NCBI GenBank assembly: GCA_030598625.1
Contig: JAUVPO010000071.1
Coordinates: 1 to 8,576, forward strand
DNA: 8,576 bases
Reading direction: 5' to 3'
DNA from: Deferribacteres bacterium
GTDB taxonomy: Bacteria; Nitrospirota; Thermodesulfovibrionia; UBA6902
Each line of letters starts with the position of its first letter. The first letter of the stretch is position 1. Shown in pieces: positions 1 through 6,241 of this stretch. The notes under the pieces are model-generated. The model was not told the origin of the DNA. It was given only the letters and a program-made list of their open reading frames with translations, and did not search any database. Position numbers and translations under genes: made by a program.

Positions 1-186
1 AACGTAGGGGTAATTAATGAATTACCACTACACGCTGGATGATATCAGCCTTCCTGATTACTAGTACTACCAGTATGTATCATTTCAACTAAAAAGCGAA
101 TTACAACATATTCACTGTACCTTGTTTTACCACGCTCTTGCTTTTGGATCAATAATTTTATGCGGGGACATGAATGCCGCTCAGAT
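1..186. other. Gene-free tail downstream of the cysteine desulfurase
   Basis: No convincing coding frame, RNA gene or terminator is seen here. It lies 3' of the minus-strand operon, so a terminator would be expected, yet I find no GC-rich stem followed by a U-tract in the minus-strand reading. It holds a short AT-rich inverted repeat (9-26) and an 8-bp palindrome TACTAGTA (59-66). Whether this is plain spacer or the edge of an element lying to the left cannot be decided from the window. Confidence 0.5.
9..26. repeat. Short perfect inverted repeat
   Basis: GGTAATT (9-15) and AATTACC (20-26) pair perfectly around a 4-base AATG loop. The stem is 7 bp and AT-rich, with no T-run on either side, so it is unlikely to be a strong intrinsic terminator. 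It could be a weak hairpin at the operon's 3' end, a protein-binding dyad, or chance. Confidence 0.3.
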
Positions 187-1335
187 TTAAAAATTACATA
201 GAAATCTGTAAGCCCTGACAATAGCCTTCACCGCTTTTTTTATTTGAGCTTCTGTGTTCTCCCTCCCGAGGCTTAGCCTCACTGCCGAAAAGGCATCTTT
301 ATCGCTGATACCCATTGCCTTGAGAACGGATGAAGGAGTGTGTTTGCCTTCATGGCATGCCGAACCGGTCGAGGCTGCGATGTCGTTTTTTAAGCTTTCA
401 AGCAGCGCTGAACCCTGTATGTCAGGGAAAGACAGGTTTAATGTATTCGGCAGCCGCTTTACCGGATGCCCGTTTAATCTTATTCCAGGTATTTCTCTGC
501 GGAGTTCTTTATGGAAAATATTTGTAAGATGTCTCATGCCGCTTACTCGCGCCTTCATCTCTTCCTTTGCAACTTCCGATGCCTTGCCGAGTCCTGCAAT
601 AGAACAGACGTTCTCGGTCCCCGGCCTCAATCCTTTTTCATGAGAAGCGCCGAACAGCATCGGTCTTATGTCAGTGCCGCGCCTTATATAAAGGGCACCC
701 GTCCCTTTCGGCCCGTAAAATTTATGTGAAACTATGGTTAAAAGATCAACATTCAGTCTCTTTACATTGACAGGCACCTTACCAACGGATTGTGCCGCGT
801 CACAATGAAAAACTATCCCTTTCCCTTTCGCTATGTCCCCTATCTCGGCTATCGGCTGAATAGAGCCTGTTTCATTATTTGAATGCATGATGGTTATTAA
901 AAATGTATTACTTTTTATATGCTTCTTTAAATCATCGGGGTCGATAATGCCGTATTTATCAACCGGGAGATACGTAATCCTGAAATTCCGGCCTTCAAGA
1001 TGTTTCAACGCATTCATTACGGACGGGTGTTCTATACTGGAAGATATTATATGCCCGGACTTAAATATCTGTGCGGTCCCGAATATGGCCAGGTTGTTTG
1101 CCTCTGTCCCGCCGGATGTAAATATGATTTCATCCGGTACGGCGCTGATCAGGTTTGCAACTTTTCCCCGCGCATCCTCTACCTCTTTTTTTGCCTTTTC
1201 TCCATATGGGTGAGCGCTTGAGGGATTGCCGAAATTATGTCTTAGACATTCTGCCATTGCATTGATGACATCGGGTGCTAACGGGGTAGTGGCGTTGTTG
1301 TCTAAGTAAATGGGCCTTGATTTTTCAATTGACAT
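187..1335 (-). CDS. Cysteine desulfurase, NifS/IscS-type (class V aminotransferase)
   Basis: A PLP enzyme predicted to convert L-cysteine to L-alanine and pass the sulfur, as a persulfide, to Fe-S cluster or thio-cofactor assembly in the cytoplasm. The 382 residues match the family's usual length and look complete. Visible landmarks are the N-terminal LDNNATTPLAP, His103 in IEHPSV (ring stacking), NNETG at 153-157, HCDAAQ with Asp179 and Gln182 (PLP contacts), the Schiff-base lysine Lys205 in SHKFYGPKG, RPGTEN at 237-242, and the catalytic Cys327 in STGSACHEG. It is the last gene of the minus-strand cluster, 16 bp after rapZ. The spacer before its ATG has no clear Shine-Dalgarno, so translation may depend on coupling to rapZ. 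No iscU/nifU scaffold or mnmA lies beside it within the window, so its sulfur acceptor is unknown. Class assignment is confident; the choice among nifS, iscS or a special-purpose paralogue is open, hence no symbol. Confidence 0.93.
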   Translation of the reverse strand: MSIEKSRPIYLDNNATTPLAPDVINAMAECLRHNFGNPSSAHPYGEKAKKEVEDARGKVANLISAVPDEIIFTSGGTEANNLAIFGTAQIFKSGHIISSSIEHPSVMNALKHLEGRNFRITYLPVDKYGIIDPDDLKKHIKSNTFLITIMHSNNETGSIQPIAEIGDIAKGKGIVFHCDAAQSVGKVPVNVKRLNVDLLTIVSHKFYGPKGTGALYIRRGTDIRPMLFGASHEKGLRPGTENVCSIAGLGKASEVAKEEMKARVSGMRHLTNIFHKELRREIPGIRLNGHPVKRLPNTLNLSFPDIQGSALLESLKNDIAASTGSACHEGKHTPSSVLKAMGISDKDAFSAVRLSLGRENTEAQIKKAVKAIVRAYRFLCNF

Positions 1336-1351
1336 GATTTAGGAAAACTTA

Positions 1352-2224
1352 TCAGGATGCAATATCCAGGTCCCTGTGTATAACGTTTGTGTTTAGTTTC
1401 TTCTTTTTTAATGTTTTTTCAATTTCCTGAACGATGGCCGGTGACCTGTGTCTTCCCCCGGTACATCCAATGCCTATGGTGAGGTAGTTTTTGCCTTCAT
1501 GTTCATACCGCGGGATAATATAATTGAGAAGGGGATAGAGTTTATCAAGGAACTTTATCGTATCTTTTTGAGACAGGACAAAATTCCTGACTTTTGGGGA
1601 GGTCCCGGGAAATGCCTTGAGTTTCTCGATAAAATAAGGATTCGGCAAAAACCTTACGTCGAACATAAGGTCCGCCTCCGGCGGTACGCCGTATTTATAG
1701 CCGAAGGACATCAGACTGACAGTCATTTTTTTTGTGTCTTTTTTGAGATATGATTCTGTTATGAATTTACGCAGATCGTGGGGGGATAAAGCGGATGTGT
1801 CTATAACTAAATTTGATTCCTGTCTAATCGGTGAAAGCGCCTTTGCTTCTTTCCGGAGCGCTTTATTAAGGTCTTTATATCCAAGCGGGTGGGGTCTTCT
1901 TGTTTCTTTAAATCTCCTCGTTAGCGCCGCATCATTGGCCTCAAGAAATATAATCTCTAATTTATATTTCTTTCTTAATGCGGAAACGGCAATAGAGAAA
2001 TCTGTTAACAGCTTTTTTTCTCTTATGTCAATCCCGATAGCGATTTTTGATATAGTGGGGGTCTTATTGCTCAGATTAACAAAGGTCCCGATAAGCGTCA
2101 GAGGCAGGTTGTCCACACAAAAAAAGCCGCTGTCCTCGAAGGCATTCAGAGCTACTGTTTTTCCTGACCCGGAAAGGCCGGTCAGGATAATAATGGAAAG
2201 CGGGCCATTTTTATGTGTCTTCAT
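1352..2224 (-). CDS. rapZ: RapZ/YvcJ-family nucleotide-binding protein (RNase adapter family)
   Basis: A cytoplasmic P-loop protein. In enterobacteria RapZ binds small RNAs and guides RNase E in control of amino-sugar synthesis; outside that group the role is less clear, so function here is by family only. The 290 residues are the usual length. The N-terminal kinase-like domain has Walker A GLSGSGKT at 16-23, followed by the family-typical DSGFFCVDNLP (31-41), GIDIRE (64-69) and RRPHPL (109-114). The C-terminal domain has FGYKYGVPPEADLMFDVRF (174-192), PNPY (194-197) and the hallmark GCTGGRHRS (253-261). The start is fixed by an ATGA overlap with the hpf stop codon; there is little Shine-Dalgarno ahead of it, which fits translational coupling. 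Position after rpoN-hpf is the conserved context, although ptsN, which often sits just before rapZ in gammaproteobacteria, is missing. Confidence 0.95.
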   Translation of the reverse strand: MKTHKNGPLSIIILTGLSGSGKTVALNAFEDSGFFCVDNLPLTLIGTFVNLSNKTPTISKIAIGIDIREKKLLTDFSIAVSALRKKYKLEIIFLEANDAALTRRFKETRRPHPLGYKDLNKALRKEAKALSPIRQESNLVIDTSALSPHDLRKFITESYLKKDTKKMTVSLMSFGYKYGVPPEADLMFDVRFLPNPYFIEKLKAFPGTSPKVRNFVLSQKDTIKFLDKLYPLLNYIIPRYEHEGKNYLTIGIGCTGGRHRSPAIVQEIEKTLKKKKLNTNVIHRDLDIAS

Positions 2225-2736
2225 TTGATCGGCTCTATGAGCCCGAAGTTCCCGTCTGTCCTTTTATATAAAACATTGATTGTTCCGGAGGATGCGTTGG
2301 TAAATACAAAGAAATTATTATCCAGAAGGTCCATCTGCATAGCGGCTTCTTCAACACTCATCGGCTTTATGTCAACTGATTTGTTTTTAATTATTAAAGG
2401 AAGGGTTTCCGCTGATTCCGTAATATCTGTTGATTTGCTTTTGTTTTTTCTCTGTGAAACGATTTTTTCTTTATGTTTTTTGACCTGACGCGCAAGTTTT
2501 TCCATAACTTCGTCAATTGATGAGTACATCTCTCCTGTTATGCTCTCTGCCTGTAGCAATGAACCATTCACTTTCAGATGGACTTCTGCTTTGTGCCTGT
2601 ATTTCTCAACGCTTAAAATAACATTTGCTTCTGTAATATTATTAAGATGTTTTTTGAATTTGCTGATTTTTCCCTCAGCATAGTCTTTCAGGTTTTTGGT
2701 AAGATCCATCTGTCTGCAATTAATGATGATGTTCAT
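2221..2736 (-). CDS. hpf: Ribosome hibernation-promoting factor, long form (S30AE family)
   Basis: Predicted to bind the decoding region of the 30S subunit and, through its C-terminal domain, dimerise 70S ribosomes into inactive 100S particles during slow growth. Two domains are visible in 171 residues. The first is an N-terminal S30AE fold (about 1-95), beginning MNIIINCRQMDLTKNLKDYAE in family style and ending in a Lys/Arg-rich helix. A charged linker follows (about 96-113). The C-terminal S30AE_C domain (about 114-170) contains KPMSVEEAAMQMDLL (124-138), NFFVFTNASSG (141-151) and DGNFGLIEP (161-169). The C-terminal domain makes this the long form rather than the short enterobacterial HPF. 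It follows rpoN by 53 bp and has its own strong ribosome-binding site. The stop overlaps the rapZ start by 4 bp. Confidence 0.95.
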   Translation of the reverse strand: MNIIINCRQMDLTKNLKDYAEGKISKFKKHLNNITEANVILSVEKYRHKAEVHLKVNGSLLQAESITGEMYSSIDEVMEKLARQVKKHKEKIVSQRKNKSKSTDITESAETLPLIIKNKSVDIKPMSVEEAAMQMDLLDNNFFVFTNASSGTINVLYKRTDGNFGLIEPIK

Positions 2737-2740
2737 TTAA

Positions 2741-2748
2741 TCCTCCTT
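2741..2748 (-). promoter_or_regulatory. Strong ribosome-binding site of hpf
   Basis: Read on the minus strand this is AAGGAGGA, with the GGAGG core 5 nt before the hpf ATG. It is the best Shine-Dalgarno in the left operon and fixes the hpf start. Its strength suggests that hpf is translated independently of rpoN, unlike the overlapping junctions on either side. Confidence 0.8.
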
Positions 2749-2789
2749 GTATAATGCCACACGTCACTGATTGCGCGGATAGTTGTATT

Positions 2790-4232
2790 TTAGAACCATT
2801 TCTTGCGTTTAATATGAGACAGAATCTTTAATTCTTCCCTGTATTTTGCTGCTGTCCTGCGGGCCACGTTTATGCCTTTGTCCTTAAGCAGATTAACTAT
2901 CTTCTTGTCGTTGAGCGGTTCTTTGGGGTTTTCATCGGAGATAAGCTGCTTTATGATATCTTTAACCGTAGATGTTGAAATAGCTCCTCTTGCCGAGGAA
3001 ACAGCATTACTGAAGAAAAATCTGAAATTCAGCAGGCCTTGCGGACATTGAACGTATTTATTGGATGTCACCCTGCTTATCGTGCTCTCATGCATGCCCA
3101 GATCTTCTGCGATATTTTTAAGATTCAGGGGCTTAAGATATGAGGGGCCTTTTCTGAAAAAATCTTCCTGAAATTTTAAAATGCTCTCCGTTACCCTGTA
3201 TATTGTCTTGTTCCTCTGATCAAGACTTCTAAGCAGCCATATGGCCGAACGGAGTTTTTCTTCCAAAAACTGCTTTTCCTCCGTCCCTAATGACTTTTTG
3301 TTGGCAAGGAGTTTTCTATAATAATTTGAGAGTCTCAGTTTAGGAACGCCTTCATCATTCAACGTAATAATGAATTTGCCGTCGGACTCTTCAACAAATA
3401 CATCAGGCACTATATGAAGTGGTTCTTCCCCGGAGTAATTTCTGCCCGGTCTGGGTTCGAGTCCCTCTATTATTTTGACTGCGGCGAGTATCTCATCTAT
3501 TGATGTATTGAGTTTCGCTGCGAGCTGCTTGTATTTTTTCCTTTCGAGTTCAGTGAAGCCGCTGACAAGGATTTTTTCCACAAAACTTCCTTCAAGGTTT
3601 AAAGTTTTTAATTGTAAAAGCAGGCATTCCTGGAGATTTCTGGCGCCGACCCCCGGAGGGTCAAGTCTTTGAACGTACGATAATGCTTCTTCGACAATAT
3701 TTAAATCAACATCTGCAAGTTTTGCGATCTCCTCAGGAGATGCCTGGAGATATCCGTCGTCATTTAGATTGTTAATAATTATTTCCGCTGTTGGGCCGGT
3801 TGTTTCGGAAATATGGGAAAGTCGCAGCTGCCAGAGGAGATGCTCATATAAATCGGTCTTATTCCTGTTGCGCTCAAAAGGAGAAGATACCTCTTCAGGG
3901 CTTTCGTTGAAATAACCGAAGTCCCTGCCGTCGCTTTCCCTTTCTTCAAAATAATTATCTGCGGTAAAACCGAATATTTTTTCGAGGGGCGCCTCTATAT
4001 CACCGGACCGTTCACTGAATGGTTCTTCCGCGGCTGTTACGGATGGTTCGTTTTTCCCGTCACTTTCCCCTTCCGTACTTTCTTCGAGCATGGGATTGTT
4101 TATAAGTTCCTGATTAATGTCCTGGGTAAGCTCAAGCAGGGGCAGTTGCAGCAGTTTGATAGATTGCTGAAGCTGAGGTGTGAGTATTAATTTCTGGCTG
4201 AGTTTCAGTTCGAGTCTCTGTTCTAATGCCAT
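2790..4232 (-). CDS. rpoN: RNA polymerase sigma-54 factor RpoN
   Basis: Alternative sigma factor that directs core RNA polymerase to -24/-12 promoters and requires an AAA+ enhancer-binding protein to open them. The 480 residues are full length. Region I (1-50) is Gln/Leu-rich, with LSQKLILTPQLQQSIKLLQL at 11-30. Region II (about 51-125) is acidic and low in complexity. The core-binding domain includes LDPPGVGARNLQECLLLQL (190-208). The DNA-binding part has a helix-turn-helix (about 368-392, IAEDLGMHESTISRV) and the C-terminal RpoN box ARRTAAKYRE at 457-466, one residue off the usual ARRTVAKYRE. The ATG overlaps the lptB stop as TAATG, with GAGGAG (4244-4249, minus strand) 11 nt upstream. The lptB-rpoN-hpf context is classical. 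A candidate target promoter lies in the same window, at 5974-5989. Confidence 0.97.
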   Translation of the reverse strand: MALEQRLELKLSQKLILTPQLQQSIKLLQLPLLELTQDINQELINNPMLEESTEGESDGKNEPSVTAAEEPFSERSGDIEAPLEKIFGFTADNYFEERESDGRDFGYFNESPEEVSSPFERNRNKTDLYEHLLWQLRLSHISETTGPTAEIIINNLNDDGYLQASPEEIAKLADVDLNIVEEALSYVQRLDPPGVGARNLQECLLLQLKTLNLEGSFVEKILVSGFTELERKKYKQLAAKLNTSIDEILAAVKIIEGLEPRPGRNYSGEEPLHIVPDVFVEESDGKFIITLNDEGVPKLRLSNYYRKLLANKKSLGTEEKQFLEEKLRSAIWLLRSLDQRNKTIYRVTESILKFQEDFFRKGPSYLKPLNLKNIAEDLGMHESTISRVTSNKYVQCPQGLLNFRFFFSNAVSSARGAISTSTVKDIIKQLISDENPKEPLNDKKIVNLLKDKGINVARRTAAKYREELKILSHIKRKKWF

Positions 4233-4954
4233 TATAATCTGAACTCCTCACCAAGGTAACTTTTCTTTACCAGATCATTGGAGATAAGATCGTCCGGCGC
4301 TCCATGCGCCAAAATTTGACCGTCACTTATTATATATGCCCTGTCGGTTATTGATAAGGTGTCACGGACATTATGGTCCGTAATTATCAGGCCGATTCCC
4401 TTATCGGTAAGCTGCCGGAAGGTTTTCTTTAATTCATTAACGGCAAGCGGATCTATTCCGGCAAATGGTTCGTCAAGAAGTATGAATACGGGGTCAATAG
4501 CTATGGCCCTTGCTATTTCTACTTTTCGGCGTTCTCCACCTGATAATTGATATCCGAACCTCTCGACTAAAGGCGTAAGGTTGAATTCTTCAATTATAGT
4601 TTTGAGTTTTTCCTGTGTGGCCTTTTTGTCAGAGTCTGCTATCTCAAGAACCGCCTTTATATTATCTTCAACATTTAATTTTCTGAAAATGGAGGCTTCC
4701 TGGGGCAGGTAACCGATCCCCTTTCTTGCCCTTTTGTACATTGGGGAACTATTCAGGTTTTCACTATCAAGATAAATTGCGCCCCCATCGGGAGTAATGA
4801 GTCCCAGTATAATATAAAATGTAGTAGTTTTCCCGGCCCCATTTGGTCCGAGAAGTCCGACAATTTCCCCTGAGTTGATGTTTAAGCTGATGTCGGAAAC
4901 CACAGGCTTCCCGTTATAATTTTTTTTAAGTCCCGCTACTTCGAGAGAATGCAT
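4232..4954 (-). CDS. lptB: LPS export ABC transporter ATP-binding protein LptB
   Basis: Cytoplasmic ATPase of the LptB2FGC complex, which extracts lipopolysaccharide from the inner membrane and pushes it along the periplasmic Lpt bridge. All ABC motifs are present in 240 residues: Walker A GPNGAGKTT (36-44), Q-loop Gln85 in GYLPQEASIF, signature LSGGERRKVEIARA (137-150), Walker B FILLDE (157-162) with catalytic Glu162, and the H-loop His194 in TDHNVRDTL. The C-terminal YLGEEFRL (233-240) closely resembles the ending YLGEDFRL of LptB in enterobacteria and separates it from generic ABC subunits. The stop of lptA overlaps this ATG (TAATG), and AGGAG (4963-4967, minus strand) sits 8 nt upstream. 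The permease genes lptF and lptG are not in the window. Confidence 0.96.
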   Translation of the reverse strand: MHSLEVAGLKKNYNGKPVVSDISLNINSGEIVGLLGPNGAGKTTTFYIILGLITPDGGAIYLDSENLNSSPMYKRARKGIGYLPQEASIFRKLNVEDNIKAVLEIADSDKKATQEKLKTIIEEFNLTPLVERFGYQLSGGERRKVEIARAIAIDPVFILLDEPFAGIDPLAVNELKKTFRQLTDKGIGLIITDHNVRDTLSITDRAYIISDGQILAHGAPDDLISNDLVKKSYLGEEFRL

Positions 4955-5433
4955 TATTTCAACTCCTGCGTGTTTTGCAATATTACACGGCTTTCTTCAA
5001 TAACAGCGCGGTCGTCCTTTAAGTAAAAGGTTATTTTTTTCCCTGTGATCAAATTTTCTCCTTCAATCGCTTTGGGGTTTCCGGTGAAAACTATTTTTTC
5101 TTCGTCATTAAAATAGACCGCATCTTTTGAAAACATCGCCTTTCCCTTTTTATTGACTTTTACATTTCCAACCGCGTGTATTTTTTTTATCTTGCCTTTG
5201 GAATTGCCGTAAAAGACGGTCATCTTATCTGAATAAATCGTTATCCTGTCCGTTCTTGCGACTACCGAGCCGTCAAATGTGGCGGTGTTGTTTTTGCTGT
5301 CTGCCGTAAGAGTTTCAGAGGTTATGATTATAGGTCTTTTTTCTTCCTCTTTAGCAGGGGCTGAGGCAAATGCAGTTAAATGATATGCTGAAATTGACAA
5401 AACAATATTAACGATAAAAAATAGCCTTAACAT
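4954..5433 (-). CDS. lptA: Periplasmic LPS-bridge protein LptA (OstA-like)
   Basis: Predicted to polymerise into the periplasmic beta-jellyroll bridge that carries LPS from LptC to the outer-membrane LptD. The first 25 residues form a signal peptide (hydrophobic core at about 5-20, likely cleavage after ASA at 23-25). The mature part is one OstA-type domain: ITSETLTADSKNNTATFDGSV (37-57), then repeated beta-strand patterns such as ITIYSDKMTVFY (64-75), IHAVGNVKV (85-93), DAVYFNDEEKIVFTGNP (104-120) and ITGKKITFYL (129-138). At 159 residues it is near the usual size. The ATG lies inside the end of lptC (26-bp overlap); AAGGA (5443-5447, minus strand) precedes it by 9 nt. The lptC-lptA-lptB order supports the call, as the sequence itself is only moderately conserved. 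Confidence 0.9.
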   Translation of the reverse strand: MLRLFFIVNIVLSISAYHLTAFASAPAKEEEKRPIIITSETLTADSKNNTATFDGSVVARTDRITIYSDKMTVFYGNSKGKIKKIHAVGNVKVNKKGKAMFSKDAVYFNDEEKIVFTGNPKAIEGENLITGKKITFYLKDDRAVIEESRVILQNTQELK

Positions 5434-5932
5434 TATTAACTATCCTTATTTGCTGTTGTTTCGTTTTTGCGATAAGACCTGCTCCTTCAATAAGAAAATT
5501 TTTACCGCTGAATTTAACATCATCTTCTGTTGTTATTAATTCATTCTTGCTGTTCCATTCCAGTGAATTTGTCGCTAATTTTGTATCTCTTATATTTAAT
5601 TCCACAGTATTATTAAGCGTAATATTCCCCTTCTCGACCTCATATACACCTTTTTGACTCGTAAGGTAAATTTCAGGGGACTGCTTTACTTTCAGACCTA
5701 ATGACTTAAGAAAAACCATTTTGTTCCCCGGTGGAAATATTGCTTTCCTGGCATAGAGCTCCCATTTGACTTTATTGTCCTGCTTATGGGTCAGAAGCAT
5801 GTGTTCCATTGAGGATGTCTTTAAAGACGGGCTTAGCTTGATACCGCTTCCTTTGTAATTCACTATAAACAAAAAACCGATTATCAACGTTGCTGATAAC
5901 CCCAGAAAAAATCTGCTTTTGTTTCTGACCAT
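5408..5932 (-). CDS. lptC: LPS export protein LptC, inner-membrane anchored
   Basis: Predicted bitopic inner-membrane partner of LptB2FG that receives LPS and hands it to LptA. A short basic N-terminus (MVRNKSR) is followed by one membrane helix (about 8-24), with no obvious cleavage site, and then a periplasmic beta-rich domain. Family-like patterns are KVKWELYARKAIFP (54-67), EIYLTSQKGVYEVEKGNITLNNTVEL (87-112) and LEWNSKNELITTEDDVKFSG (124-143). At 174 residues it is near the usual size. It is the first gene of the minus-strand operon; the kdsC/kdsD genes that precede lptC in enterobacteria are absent. The start is set by the membrane helix, because no upstream in-frame ATG/GTG/TTG occurs before a stop. 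No clear Shine-Dalgarno precedes the ATG. Confidence 0.88.
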   Translation of the reverse strand: MVRNKSRFFLGLSATLIIGFLFIVNYKGSGIKLSPSLKTSSMEHMLLTHKQDNKVKWELYARKAIFPPGNKMVFLKSLGLKVKQSPEIYLTSQKGVYEVEKGNITLNNTVELNIRDTKLATNSLEWNSKNELITTEDDVKFSGKNFLIEGAGLIAKTKQQQIRIVNNVKAIFYR

Positions 5933-5973
5933 ACATTTAAGTCTATCATAAGGTTGATGCCTTGTAAAGGCTC

Positions 5974-5989
5974 TGGCAAGGAAAATGCT
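5974..5989 (+). promoter_or_regulatory. Candidate sigma-54 (-24/-12) promoter facing rnf
   Basis: TGGCAAGGAAAATGCT aligns with the sigma-54 consensus TGGCACGNNNNTTGCW at 10 of 12 defined positions. It keeps both invariant doublets (GG at 5975-5976, GC at 5987-5988) with the obligatory 10-nt separation. Counting C5988 as -12 puts the transcript start near A6000. It reads toward rnfC, 256 bp away, with a small ORF between. The sigma factor itself is encoded in the divergent operon. A match this good is expected by chance about once in this window over both strands, so the intergenic position and direction carry part of the weight. Confidence 0.5.
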
Positions 5990-6019
5990 ATAGGAAATGA
6001 GAGGTGATTAATAATTTTA

Positions 6020-6178
6020 ATGAGAGATTTAGATCGTAGACTAATTTATTTGGAAATACTAATATATACAGTCGTTTTTATAGTATATTCCTATTTTGGA
6101 TATACAGTGAAAAAAATATTTCTTGACATTAGCTTTAATAAATGTTATCTATATATGTTTTGTTTAAAATCAGGTTGA
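6020..6178 (+). CDS. Possible small single-pass membrane protein (52 aa), unrecognised
   Basis: ATG to TGA encodes 52 residues of no family I recognise. A charged N-terminus (MRDLDRR) leads into a long hydrophobic stretch (about 8-30, Ile/Val/Tyr-rich), then KK at 31-32 and a tail with two cysteines (42 and 48). The layout looks like a small bitopic membrane protein with the N-terminus probably inside. In favour: GAGGTGA (6001-6007) lies 12 nt before the ATG, and the predicted sigma-54 transcript would begin at about 6000, giving a short leader carrying exactly this site. Against: AT-rich spacers readily produce hydrophobic frames by chance, the Shine-Dalgarno spacing is long, and a sigma-70-like promoter lies inside the frame. 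Treat as tentative. Confidence 0.25.
   Translation: MRDLDRRLIYLEILIYTVVFIVYSYFGYTVKKIFLDISFNKCYLYMFCLKSG
6123..6151 (+). promoter_or_regulatory. Candidate sigma-70-type promoter of rnfC
   Basis: A perfect -35 hexamer TTGACA (6123-6128) is followed after 17 nt by a weak -10, TATCTA (6146-6151), which matches only the first three TATAAT positions. An alternative TATATA at 6150-6155 would need a 21-nt spacer. Transcription from here would give a leader of roughly 100 nt ahead of rnfC. The -35 and its AT-rich setting are convincing, the -10 is not. Confidence 0.4.
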
Positions 6179-6241
6179 AAAGTAGTTTTTATACTCCTAT
6201 AAGTAAAATTTAATTGTCTTCTTTTTTAATGCATCTGGTAT

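Noticed and set aside
9..26. Intrinsic terminator for the minus-strand operon
   Set aside because: The stem is short and AT-rich and no T-run follows it in the minus-strand reading; listed only as a repeat.
254..643. Plus-strand open frame (129 codons) opposite the cysteine desulfurase
   Set aside because: It overlaps the catalytic C-terminal half of the desulfurase and has no independent support.
1734..2228. Plus-strand open frame (164 codons) opposite rapZ and the hpf end
   Set aside because: It is antisense to the RapZ Walker A region and core. The hydrophobic look comes from complementing Lys/Glu codons.
5408..5433. Frameshift or annotation error at the lptC/lptA overlap
   Set aside because: Both proteins have normal ends (LptC finishes in a plausible strand, LptA starts with a good signal peptide), and lptC/lptA overlaps of this size are normal.
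5959..5971. GCCTT-GTA-AAGGC hairpin as a terminator or operator
   Set aside because: It has only a 5-bp stem, no T-run, and lies where neither operon should end; likely chance.
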